From NCBI RefSeq assembly GCF_032884065.1, contig NW_027062889.1:1-64000 (forward strand): a DNA stretch of 64,000 nucleotides, given 5' to 3'. This stretch comes from Artemia franciscana (Eukaryota; Arthropoda; Branchiopoda; Anostraca; Artemiidae). The notes under the pieces are model-generated. The model was not told where the DNA came from. It saw only the letters and a list, made by a program, of their open reading frames with translations, and did not search any database. Below, one piece after another: positions 21,730 through 32,900 of this stretch (positions within the stretch are counted from its first letter, which is position 1; each line of letters starts with the position of its first letter). The position numbers and the translations under genes are program-made.

Positions 21730-23035
21730 TAAGTTTCATTAAGTTTAGACTTACCCACCAAAAGTTACGAGCCTGAGAAAATTTGCATTATTTCAGAAAA
21801 TAGGGGGAAACACTCCTTAAAAGTGATAGAATCTTAACGAAAATCAGATTTGCACCATCAGATTCAGCGTATCAGAGCCATACAATAGAAGGTTCTAGCT
21901 CCTATCTACTAAAAAGTGGAATTTTGTATTATTTGCTACAAGATCACGGATGCATGTTTTTTTTTTATATTTTACCCATGGGGCATCCTATCGAACCAGC
22001 GGTCCTAGAATGTCGTGAGAGGGCTCATTCTGACGGAACATAAAAGTTCTAGTGCCTTTTTTACGTGACCACACAAATCAGAGGGCACCTAGGCCCCCTC
22101 CCACGCTCCTTTTCCCCCAAAGCCACCGGATCAAAATTTTGAAATAGCCATTTTATTCAGCATAGTTGGAAAACCTTATAACTATGTTTTTGGGGACGAC
22201 TTATGCCCCCAAAGTCCCCTTGGGAGGAGCTGCAAGTTACAAACTTTGACCAGCGTTTACATATAGTAATGGTTATTGGGAAGTGTATAGACATTTTCAG
22301 GGTGATTTTTTTTTTGGTTGGGGGGAGGGGTTGAGGGGAGAGGGTTACGTGGGTTGAACATTCCGTGGAGGAATTTGTCATGAAAGAAGAAAATTTCCAT
22401 GAAGGTGGCGCAGGATTTTCAAGCATTTAAAAAAAATGAAAAAAAATGAAGAAGTTTTTTCAACTGAAAGCAAGGAGCAGTATTAAAACTTAAAACGAAC
22501 ATAAATCATTGCGTATATGAGGGGTTCATCTCCTAATACTTCGCTCTTTACGCTAAAATATTTTTAGTAATTTCAACTATTTTTTCCAAGGCCATTGTGA
22601 TTCAGGGGTCATTCTTAAGGAATTGGGATAAAATTTAAGCTTTAGTGTAAAGAGCGAAGTATTGACGAGGGGGGCAAACCTCCTCATATACGTAGTAAAG
22701 ACATACGAATAAAGAAGTTTGTTACGTAAGTTAATTCGTAAGTTACATATATTTTTACTAATAAAAACGTTCGAAAAAAATTAAAAGTTCTAGTTGCCTT
22801 TTTAAGTAACCAAGAACTTGGAGGGTAACTATTCCCCTTCTCCCGCTCCTTTTTTCGCAAAATCATTTGATCAAAACTATGAGAAAGCTATTTAGCCAAA
22901 AAATAAATTAATATGGAAATTTCGTTTAGATTATTCATGTGCGGAGAGCCAATTTCAAAACATACATTAATTCAAAAACGTTAAGAAATTGAATAATCCT
23001 TATTTCCAGTTTAAAAAAAACTTATTTTTTATTAT
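21730..23035 (+). repeat. Family A copy 6 (5'-truncated), head-to-head with copy 5
   Basis: Begins directly after the end of the inverted copy 5 at an internal family A position (AAGTTTCATTAAGTTTAGAC), so about 130 bp of the start is missing. It ends near the remnant of the terminal arm at 22,990-23,035. Forms an inverted pair with copy 5. Repeated in every unit. Confidence 0.85.
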
Positions 23036-23039
23036 TTAA

Positions 23040-24300
23040 TCTTACTTTAAAAGGTCAATATGTGCTGACAATTTCTTAAAAGCCATGTTAATCACTGCAT
23101 CGTTCATATTATTATCATCTGACGATTAGTAAACAAGGAAAAAAACGAAAAAATAGACGGAACTCACTGCGACATTCACGTCTCACTTTATTTTCTTTTT
23201 TTTGAATTGCTTGGACTAACATGTTCTACACCTTAAAGTTAAGGTGGGAGGTGTTTAAGAACTCTTTCGTAGCATGGTGGTGACACCTAACACCCAGTCA
23301 AAGAAACAAGGTATTTTCCTTAGGATTTCTCAGAAATACGTTTTAATATGGCGTAAACCTCTAATAACAACAAATCCTCTCTAGAATTGCTTGCTACGAT
23401 GGGCTAGCCACATATTGGCACGGTGGCGTTAATATACATTGTCTTGGCTCAAGAAACGTGGCATTCTCATTAAACTATCTCAGCAATAACCTAATACAAA
23501 AATATGTCTTTTTGTTCGTTTGCATGTCTAATTTTCAAAACGTGATTTTTCTAGTATCAAGATTTAAATCTATAGAATGTAACAGGCAGGTGCATTCAAT
23601 AGATCAATTGACAAGAGATATTTTCATTAAAGCCTCTCAGAAATAACTCTTAAAATGGCTTGGATTTTACTCTAATAGCAACCCACCCCCTAAATTCTGT
23701 GTAGCGAAGAGGAAAAGAAAGACTTTCGAACCTATATGAAGGTGTACCATATTTTAGCCATAATGATACTCTCGCTTTTATTCCATCTCTGATAGGACAT
23801 TAAAGTTCGAATAGAGTAAAAGACCCTATTAGTAAAAAATGCGCTGAGAGAAACCCGCAGAATTATCTAATAACACTCTAAAACATTACTCAATAAGCAG
23901 GTGCTCACCAAATGTAAGCAATTTCTAGTAATCGATTTTCCCCTCTGCATGTCAATTATTGCAGCCACATGGGAACACGCAATCCACTTAATCATTCGAG
24001 TATGCGCGAACAGGGGATACTCCTTGCGCGCAATGGTTTATCATCATCTGAACTAAAATTTTAGAAAAGATTTCATAATCCAACTGTTTCGCGCTCCATT
24101 CTATTGAGGGGGATTTCCTTGCGAATCCTAATGTGGACATAAAATATTTGAAATATGAAGGTTATATGAAAAAAAAACACCTTGAAAGAAAAAATATCTT
24201 AAAAGTATTATGTAACACCCTACGCGTGTGTCCACTTCAGTTACAAGACAGGATTCCCCACGGACCCTGAAGAAACAAGTCATACAAGAATGCGTCATTT
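23040..24300. repeat. Dispersed repeat B, unit 1 copy
   Basis: Two related stretches about 305 bp apart (TCTCAGAAATA... near 23,331 and 23,637) indicate internal duplication. From about 23,620 onward the segment aligns by eye to 62,625-63,670, including GTAAAAGAC, CAATAAGCAGGTG-like, ACACGCAATCCA and GAACAGGGGAT words. On the minus strand both copies can be read as SFTL-EL...IKARVS, but this copy has a TAA in the frame. Nature of the element unknown. Confidence 0.6.
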
Positions 24301-24366
24301 TTAACACAAGTAAACATTCCCCTATTGCGTGAGGAATAAATAATCATAAGGAAAACACTCTTTAAG

Positions 24367-24612
24367 AAAAATGTCATAAAAAGTGCCTTGAAACATCTTG
24401 AAACGTCTTAAAGAAAAATGTCTTAAAAACGTCTTGAAATGTCTCGAAACGTCTTGAAGAAAAGCGTCTAAAAAAATGTCTTGGAATGTCTTGAAAAACG
24501 TCTTGGAGAAAAATGTCTTAAAAATGTCTTGAAACATTTTGAAAAATATCTTGAAGAGAAACGTCTTAAAAATGGCCTGAAATGTCTTGAAACGTCTTGC
24601 AAAACGTCTAGT
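24367..24612. repeat. GTCTTGAAA-type degenerate minisatellite
   Basis: About twenty imperfect recurrences of an 11-12-bp word close to AACGTCTTGAAA, some with an added AGAAAA spacer. The open minus-strand frames over it (Phe/Lys/Arg/Asp-rich) are a product of the repeat, not a gene. Confidence 0.8.
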
Positions 24613-25108
24613 GTCATAACAAAATTTCCTGGCTTGATTTGTCGACTGTAACACGTTCTATTACGTAAAATAAGCATAACTAAACATTCCCTATGACGTA
24701 ACGTGCACCTGTGTCATGAGGGGAATCACCGTTAAACTTCTTCGTCATTAAAGAAAGAAAAGAGTAGCGCCTATGACTTTCATGAAAACCAGTGATGCGT
24801 CACTACTTACCGTGTAGTTCCTTGTCACTTAAAGATCGTATTTTTAAGAATTCTTGCAAGATCTTCATGACACCAGGATTCAACCAAAAGGAGATAACCA
24901 AAGCTGGAGAGAAAGCTTTGCTCCGAATATACAAAGAGGAAAGTAATTAGAATACCCTGAAGGATGTCTGGGTGCTGTTATTTACTATGTGGGTTGCAAG
25001 TTCAAATGTTTTCGTTTAGACAGAGTGGCTTCCGCCAACTTTGGCTGCCGCAAAGTACCACTTTTACAAGTACTATTTGCAAATAATGAATTGGCAAGAC
25101 ATGTCCAA
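24613..25108. other. Unassigned segment of the unit
   Basis: No gene, RNA or family match recognised. Contains GTGATGCGTCAC (near 24,792), a short near-palindrome. Confidence 0.35.
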
Positions 25109-26505
25109 TCAAATAGTTCGTGGTAACGAACTGTAGTAAGGAGTGACCCGGCTCAATAGCAATCGAAACACTAAAAAATAAAATTTTAATACCAACAGTT
25201 ACATCAAAAGAACCGCAGTTTAATGCTGATGTTAAGTATATAAGTTTCATCAAGTTTAGTTTTACCCATAAACAGTTGCGAGCCTGGGAAAATTTCCCTT
25301 ATTTTAGACAATAGGGGGAAACGTAGAATCTTAAAAAAAAATCACAGAATCTTAACGATATTAACACCATCAGATTCAGCGTATCAGAGAACCCTACTGT
25401 AGAGGTTTCAAACTCCTATCTACAAAAATGTGGAATTTTGTATTTTTTCTCAGAAGACAGATCACGGATGCGTGTTTATTTGTTTGTTTGTTTGTTGTTG
25501 TTTTTTCCTAGGGGTGATCATATTGACCCTGTGGTCCTAGAATGTCGCGAGAGGGCTCAATCTAACGGAGATTAAAAGTTATACTGCCCTTTTTAAGTGA
25601 ACGAAAATTGGAGGGCACCTAAAACCCCTCCCCCACACGTTTTTTTCCCAAGTTCACTGGATCAAAATTTTTATATAACCATTCTGTTCAACTTAGTCAA
25701 AAACCTGATAAACATGTCTTTGGGGACGACTTAATACCCCACAGACCCCCCGGGGGAGGGGCTGCAAGTTACAAACTTCGATCATTGTTCACATATAGTG
25801 AACAGTTTTGCGTTGGGGCTGGGGTGAGTCAGAGGGGGGGTTACTTGGGAGGATCTTTCCATGGAGAAATTTTTCATGAGGGAAGAGAATATCCATGAAG
25901 GGGGGGGGCAGGATTTTCTAGCATTACATAAAAAAATGAGAAAAAAATTCAACTTCAAGTAGTAAGCAGTATTATAACTTAAAACGAACATAAAATATTA
26001 CGTATGTAAGGGGGTTCGTCTCCTCCACAATACCTTGCTCTTTACACTAAAGTATTTTTAGTAATTTCAACTATTTATTCTACGGTCTTTGTGAATGAGG
26101 GATCATTCTTAAAGATTTGGGACAAAATTCAAGCTTTAGTGTAAAGAATGAGGTATTGACGAGGCGCCGATCCCCCTCATATGCGTAATAAAAATACACA
26201 AATATAGAAGTTCGTTACGTAAGTTAATTCGTAAGGTACGTATGTTTATTACTAACAAAAAGGTTTGTAAGAAAAATAAAAAATCTAGTTGCATTTTTAA
26301 GCAAACAAAAATTGAAGGCAACTAGGCTTCCTCGCCTATTCCCTTTTTTTATCACACACTATGTCCGACCACAACTATGAAAAAACATATATAAAGTATA
26401 TAACACACAACTATATAATGCCATTTAGCAAAAAAAAAATTAATATGCAATTTTGGTTTTATTTATTCATGCGTGGTGAGCCAAAATTAAAACATGCATT
26501 AATTC
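25109..26505 (+). repeat. Family A copy 7 (3'-truncated) in unit 1
   Basis: A|TCAAATAG start and hairpin (TAGTTCGT, GGTA, ACGAACTG), then the family body. It stops at AACATGCATTAATTCA and joins the outer end of an IR element (CAAGAACCAAGAGCTC). The terminal palindrome is therefore replaced by the half IR element. Present in all units. Confidence 0.85.
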
Positions 26506-28245
26506 ATCAAGAACCAAGAGCTCATATGGTACTTGTGACGAGGTTGGAAGAGCCAAGAGCCAAGAGCTCATTTGGCATGAGCTCTAGCAAAATTCTAAGA
26601 ATCAATAAATTGTTTTACAAGGAAAATTAGAGACTTAATGGGATTTAAATAAGGGATTTAAATAAGATTAAGCTCGGGATTTAAAATAAGAGCTCTGAGA
26701 CACAAGGTTCTTCTAATTATCAAAATTCATTAAGATCCGATGACCCATTCGTAAGTTAAAAATAACTCATTTTTTTCCTCTCCTTTCAACCCCCCTCCCA
26801 GATGGTCGAATCGGGGAAAAACTTTGTCAAGTCAATTTGTGCAGGTCCCTGACACGTCTACCAATTTTCATCGTCCTAGACATCCCGAAGCACCAAACTC
26901 ACCTAAGCAATGGAACCCCCTAACTCCCCTAAAGAGAGCGGATCCAGTTCAGTTACGTCAATCACGTATCTACGATATTTGCTTACCCTACCCTCCAAGT
27001 TTCATCCCGATACCTCCACTCTAAGCGTTTTCCAAGATTTCTGGTTTCCCCCATAACCCCCCCCCCAAAGTCACCATATCTGGTCAGGATTTAAAATAAG
27101 AGCTCTGAGACATGCGATCCTTCTAAATTTCAAATTTCATTAAGATCTGGTCACCCGGTCTTACGTTAAAAATACCTCAACTTTTCTAATTTTTCCGAAT
27201 TAACATCCCCCTCAACTCCCCCAAAGAGAGCAGATCCGAGCCAATTATATCAATCTCATATCTAGAACTTATATTTATTCTTCCCATCAAGTTTCATCCC
27301 GATTTCTGTACTCTAAGTGTTTTCCAAGATTTCCGGTTTCCAAGATTTCTGTTTCCCCCTTCCAACCCCCTATGTCCCCGGATCCAATTCGAAATGAAAA
27401 TGGAGCATCTGACATATAAGATTTTTCTACATATCAAGTTTCATTAAGATCCGATCACCTATTCATAAGATAAAGAAACCTCAATTTTCACGTTTTCCAA
27501 GATTTCCAGTCTCCCCCCCCAACGTCACCGGATCTGGTCGTGATTTAAAACAAGAGCTCTGAAGCACAAGATCCTTCTAAGTATCAAATTTCATTAAGAT
27601 CTGATCAACCGTTCGAAGTTACAAATGCCTCATATTTTCTAAAAAAAATTTCAATTACCCCCCTCCCCAACTCCCCCAAAGAGAGCTGATTCAGTCCGGT
27701 TGGGTGAGTCACGTATCTTGGACTTTTGCTTATTCTTCCCACCAAGTTTCATCCTGATCTCTCCACTCTAAGCGTTTTCCAAGATATCCGGTCCCCCACT
27801 CCCCCAATGACACTGGATCCAGTTGAGAATTAAAATAAGAGATTTGAGTTACAAGGTCCTTCTAAATATGCAATTTCATTAAGATTCAATCACTCCTTCG
27901 TAAGTTAAAAATACCTCATTTTTTCTAATTTTCAGAATTAACCCTCCCCCTACTCCCCAATGGGAGCAGATCCGTTGCAGTTATGTCAATGACGTATTTA
28001 GGATTTGTGGTTATTTTTCCCACCAAGACTCATTCTGATCCCTCCACTCTAAGCGTTTTCTAAGATTTTAGGTTTTCCCCTCCAACTCCCTCCCCATGTC
28101 ACCGAACCCAGTCGGAGTTTAAAATAATAGCTCTGAGACACGATATCCTTCTAAATATCAAATTTCATTAAGATCCGATCACCCTTTCGTAAGTTTAAAT
28201 ATCTTATTCTATCTAATTTTTCGGAATTAACCGTCCGTCGTTTAA
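26506..28245 (+). repeat. Half copy of the 3.8-kb IR element in unit 1
   Basis: Outer end CAAGAACCAAGAGCTC then GTGACGAGGTTGGAAGAGCC, followed by tandem units of about 250-300 bp (AAAGAGAGCGGATCC-like words near 26,931, 27,224, 27,680 and 27,957). Corresponds to the left arm of 10,627-12,740. No inverted right arm is present; a family A minus copy follows at once. Confidence 0.85.
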
Positions 28246-28250
28246 GTAAA

Positions 28251-29975
28251 CTTAAATAAAATAAAAAAACAAGTTTTTTCAACTGAAAGTAAGGAGTGAC
28301 ATCAAAACTTAAAACGCACAGAAATTACTTCGTATATGAAAGAGGCTGCTTCCTCATCAACGCCCCGCTCTTTACGCTAAAGTTTGACTCTTTCTCTCAA
28401 TTCTTCCTTTTAAAACAGTAAAAAACTTTAGCGTAAAGAGCGGGGCGTTTATGAGGAAGCAGCCTCTTTCATATACGAAGTAATTTCTGTGCGTTTTAAG
28501 TTTTGATGTCACTCCTTACTTTCAGTTGAAAAAACTTGTTTTTTTATTTAATTTCTGAACGTTTTTGAATCAATGCATGTTTTGATTTTGGCTCTCCGCA
28601 GAGGAATAATCAAAAACGAAATTTGCATTTTTTTTTTTTTTTGGCTCAATGGCTTTCTCATAACTTTGATCGAATGATTTTGAGAAAAAAAGAGCGGGGG
28701 ACGAAGCCTAGTTGCCCCCCGATTTTTTGGTTAATTAAAAAGGCAACTAGAACTTTTAATTTTTTACGAATCTTTTTATTTGTAAAAGATTTACGTAGCT
28801 TATAAATTAGCTTACGTAAAGAACTTTTGTATTCTCATGTTTTTATTACATATATGAGGGGATTCGCCCCATCGTCAGTACCTCGCTCTTTACACTAAAG
28901 CTTAAATTTTATCCCAATTCATCCCCCCCTGAATCACAAAAGCCGTAGAATAAGTAGTTGAAATTACCGAAAATACTTTAGCGTAAAGAGCGAGGTATTA
29001 AAAAGAGGTGAGCCCCTCATATGGGTAATAATTTCTGTTTGTTTTAAGTTTTATTGCTGTTCCTTACTTCCAGCTGAAAAAGCTTTTTCACTTTTATTTT
29101 TTAATTGTTTTTTTTTTTAATAATGCTAGTAAATCCTGCTCTCCCTTCATGGAAATTTTCTTCTCCCATTACAAATTCTCGAAGGAAAGTTCCCCCAGCA
29201 TATCCCCCTCTTCTCAACCCCTCCCCCAAACCAAAAAAAATCCTCCTGAAAACGCCTGTATACTTCCCAATAACCATTACTATATGTAAGCACAGGTCAA
29301 AGTTTGTAACTTGTTGCCCCTCCCACGGGGACTGTGGGGGAGTAAGTCGTCCCCAAAGACATAGTTATAAGGTTTTTCGACTAAGCTGAATAAAATGGCT
29401 ATCTCAGAATTTTGATCTGTTGACTTTGGGAAAATAATTAGCGTGGGAGGGGGCCTAGGTGCCCTCCAATTTTTTTGGTCACTTAAAAAGGGCACTAGAA
29501 CTTTTCATTTCCGTTAGAATGAGCCCTCTTGCAACATTCTAGGACAACTGGGTCGATACGATCACCCCTGGAAAAAAAACAACAAAAAAACAAAAAAAAA
29601 CAAAAAAACAAATAAACACGCATCCGTGATCTGCCTTCTGGCAAAAAATGCAAAATTCCACATTTTTGTAGATAGGAACTCGAAACTTCTACAGTAGGGT
29701 TCTCTGATACGCTGAATTTGATGGTGTGATTTTCGTCAAGATCGTATGACTTTTAGGGGGTGTTTCCCCCTATGTTCTAAAACAAGGCAAATTTTCTCAG
29801 GCTCGTAACTTTTGATTGGTAAGACTAATCCTGATGAAACTTATATATTTAAACTCAGCATTGTAATGTGATTCTTTTGATGTAACTATTGGTATCAAAA
29901 TTTCATTTTTTAGAGTTTCAGTTACTGTTGAGCCGGGTCGCTCCTTACTACAGTTCGTTACCACGAACTGTTTGA
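28251..29975 (-). repeat. Chimeric family A copy spanning the unit 1/2 junction
   Basis: Palindrome at 28,255-28,553, then the reversed body, ending at the hairpin and CTGTTTGA. To the left of 29,705 it matches the right-flank copy (52,997-54,722); to the right of 29,717 it matches the left-flank copy (19,836-21,729). The same chimera occurs at the next two junctions. Confidence 0.93.
28255..28553. repeat. Family A terminal palindrome in unit 1
   Basis: Arms 28,261-28,385 and 28,425-28,549 match with a single substitution (ATCAACG versus ATAAACG). Both carry private variants: GTGACATCAAAAC and CGCACAG. Repeated at corresponding positions in units 2-4. Confidence 0.92.
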
Positions 29976-32900
29976 TAAGTTTCATTAAGTTTAGACTTAC
30001 CCACCAAAAGTTACGAGCCTGAGAAAATTTGCATTATTTCAGAAAATAGGGGGAAACACTCCTTAAAAGTGATAGAATCTTAACGAAAATCAGATTTGCA
30101 CCATCAGATTCAGCGTATCAGAGCCATACAATAGAAGGTTCTAGCTCCTATCTACTAAAAAGTGGAATTTTGTATTATTTGCTACAAGATCACGGATGCA
30201 TGTTTTTTTTTATATTTTACCCATGGGGCATCCTATCGAACCAGCGGTCCTAGAATGTCGTGAGAGGGCTCATTCTGACGGAACATAAAAGTTCTAGTGC
30301 CTTTTTTACGTGACCACACAAATCAGAGGGCACCTAGGCCCCCTCCCACGCTCCTTTTCCCCCAAAGCCACCGGATCAAAATTTTGAAATAGCCATTTTA
30401 TTCAGCATAGTTGGAAAACCTTATAACTATGTTTTTGGGGACGACTTATGCCCCCAAAGTCCCCTTGGGAGGAGCTGCAAGTTACAAACTTTGACCAGCG
30501 TTTACATATAGTAATGGTTATTGGGAAGTGTATAGACATTTTCAGGGTGATTTTTTTTTTGGTTGGGGGGAGGGGTTGAGGGGAGAGGGTTACGTGGGTT
30601 GAATATTCCGTGGAGGAATTTGTCATGAAAGAAGAAAATTTCCATGAAGGTGGCGCAGGATTTTCAAGCATTTAAAAAAAATGAAAAAAAATGAAGAAGT
30701 TTTTTCAACTGAAAGCAAGGAGCAGTATTAAAACTTAAAACGAACATAAATCATTGCGTATATGAGGGGTTCATCTCCTAATACTTCGCTCTTTACGCTA
30801 AAATATTTTTAGTAATTTCAACTATTTTTTCCAAGGCCATTGTGATTCAGGGGTCATTCTTAAGGAATTGGGATAAAATTTAAGCTTTAGTGTAAAGAGC
30901 GAAGTATTGACGAGGGGGGCAAACCTCCTCATATACGTAGTAAAGACATACGAATAAAGAAGTTTGTTACGTAAGTTAATTCGTAAGTTACATATATTTT
31001 TACTAATAAAAACGTTCGAAAAAAATTAAAAGTTCTAGTTGCCTTTTTAAGTAACCAAGAACTTGGAGGGTAACTATTCCCCTTCTCCCGCTCCTTTTTT
31101 CGCAAAATCATTTGATCAAAACTATGAGAAAGCTATTTAGCCAAAAAATAAATTAATATGGAAATTTCGTTTAGATTATTCATGTGCGGAGAGCCAATTT
31201 CAAAACATACATTAATTCAAAAACGTTAAGAAATTGAATAATCCTTATTTCCAGTTTAAAAAAAACTTATTTTTTATTATTTAATCTTACTTTAAAAGGT
31301 CAATATGTGCTGACAATTTCTTAAAAGCCATGTTAATCACTGCATCGTTCATATTATTATCATCTGACGATTAGTAAACAAGGAAAAAAACGAAAAAATA
31401 GACGGAACTCACTGCGACATTCACGTCTCACTTTATTTTCTTTTTTTTTGAATTGCTTGGACTAACATGTTCTACACCTTAAAGTTAAGGTGGGAGGTGT
31501 TTAAGAACTCTTTCGTAGCATGGTGGTGACACCTAACACCCAGTCAAAGAAACAAGGTATTTTCCTTAGGATTTCTCAGAAATACGTTTTAATATGGCGT
31601 AAACCTCTAATAACAACAAATCCTCTCTAGAATTGCTTGCTACGATGGGCTAGCCACATATTGGCACGGTGGCGTTAATATACATTGTCTTGGCTCAAGA
31701 AACGTGGCATTCTCATTAAACTATCTCAGCAATAACCTAATACAAAAATATGTCTTTTTGTTCGTTTGCATGTCTAATTTTCAAAACGTGATTTTTCTAG
31801 TATCAAGATTTAAATCTATAGAATGTAACAGGCAGGTGCATTCAATAGATCAATTGACAAGAGATATTTTCATTAAAGCCTCTCAGAAATAACTCTTAAA
31901 ATGGCTTGGATTTTACTCTAATAGCAACCCACCCCCTAAATTCTGTGTAGCGAAGAGGAAAAGAAAGACTTTCGAACCTATATGAAGGTGTACCATATTT
32001 TAGCCATAATGATACTCTCGCTTTTATTCCATCTCTGATAGGACATTAAAGTTCGAATAGAGTAAAAGACCCTATTAGTAAAAAATGCGCTGAGAGAAAC
32101 CCGCAGAATTATCTAATAACACTCTAAAACATTACTCAATAAGCAGGTGCTCACCAAATGTAAGCAATTTCTAGTAATCGATTTTCCCCTCTGCATGTCA
32201 ATTATTGCAGCCACATGGGAACACGCAATCCACTTAATCATTCGAGTATGCGCGAACAGGGGATACTCCTTGCGCGCAATGGTTTATCATCATCTGAACT
32301 AAAATTTTAGAAAAGATTTCATAATCCAACTGTTTCGCGCTCCATTCTATTGAGGGGGATTTCCTTGCGAATCCTAATGTGGACATAAAATATTTGAAAT
32401 ATGAAGGTTATATGAAAAAAAAACACCTTGAAAGAAAAAATATCTTAAAAGTATTATGTAACACCCTACGCGTGTGTCCACTTCAGTTACAAGACAGGAT
32501 TCCCCACGGACCCTGAAGAAACAAGTCATACAAGAATGCGTCATTTTTAACACAAGTAAACATTCCCCTATTGCGTGAGGAATAAATAATCATAAGGAAA
32601 ACACTCTTTAAGAAAAATGTCATAAAAAGTGCCTTGAAACATCTTGAAACGTCTTAAAGAAAAATGTCTTAAAAACGTCTTGAAATGTCTCGAAACGTCT
32701 TGAAGAAAAGCGTCTAAAAAAATGTCTTGGAATGTCTTGAAAAACGTCTTGGAGAAAAATGTCTTAAAAATGTCTTGAAACATTTTGAAAAATATCTTGA
32801 AGAGAAACGTCTTAAAAATGGCCTGAAATGTCTTGAAACGTCTTGCAAAACGTCTAGTGTCATAACAAAATTTCCTGGCTTGATTTGTCGACTGTAACAC

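Larger units (their letters stand above)
21460..29705. repeat. 8.25-kb tandem unit 1 (8,246 bp)
   Basis: First of four nearly identical head-to-tail units. Order: family A plus copy lacking its start (21,730-23,035), repeat B region (23,040-24,300), GTCTTGAAA minisatellite (24,367-24,612), unassigned 24,613-25,108, family A plus copy lacking its palindrome (25,109-26,505), half IR element (26,506-28,245), and a family A minus copy (28,251-29,975, crossing into unit 2). Private differences from units 2-4 include T at 27,304 and C at 28,159. No intact gene. Confidence 0.95.

Noticed and set aside
24322-24677. Minus-strand frame with repeated Phe-Lys-Thr-Phe and Arg-His-Phe motifs
   Set aside because: It translates the GTCTTGAAA minisatellite in two frames at once; the period comes from the DNA repeat.
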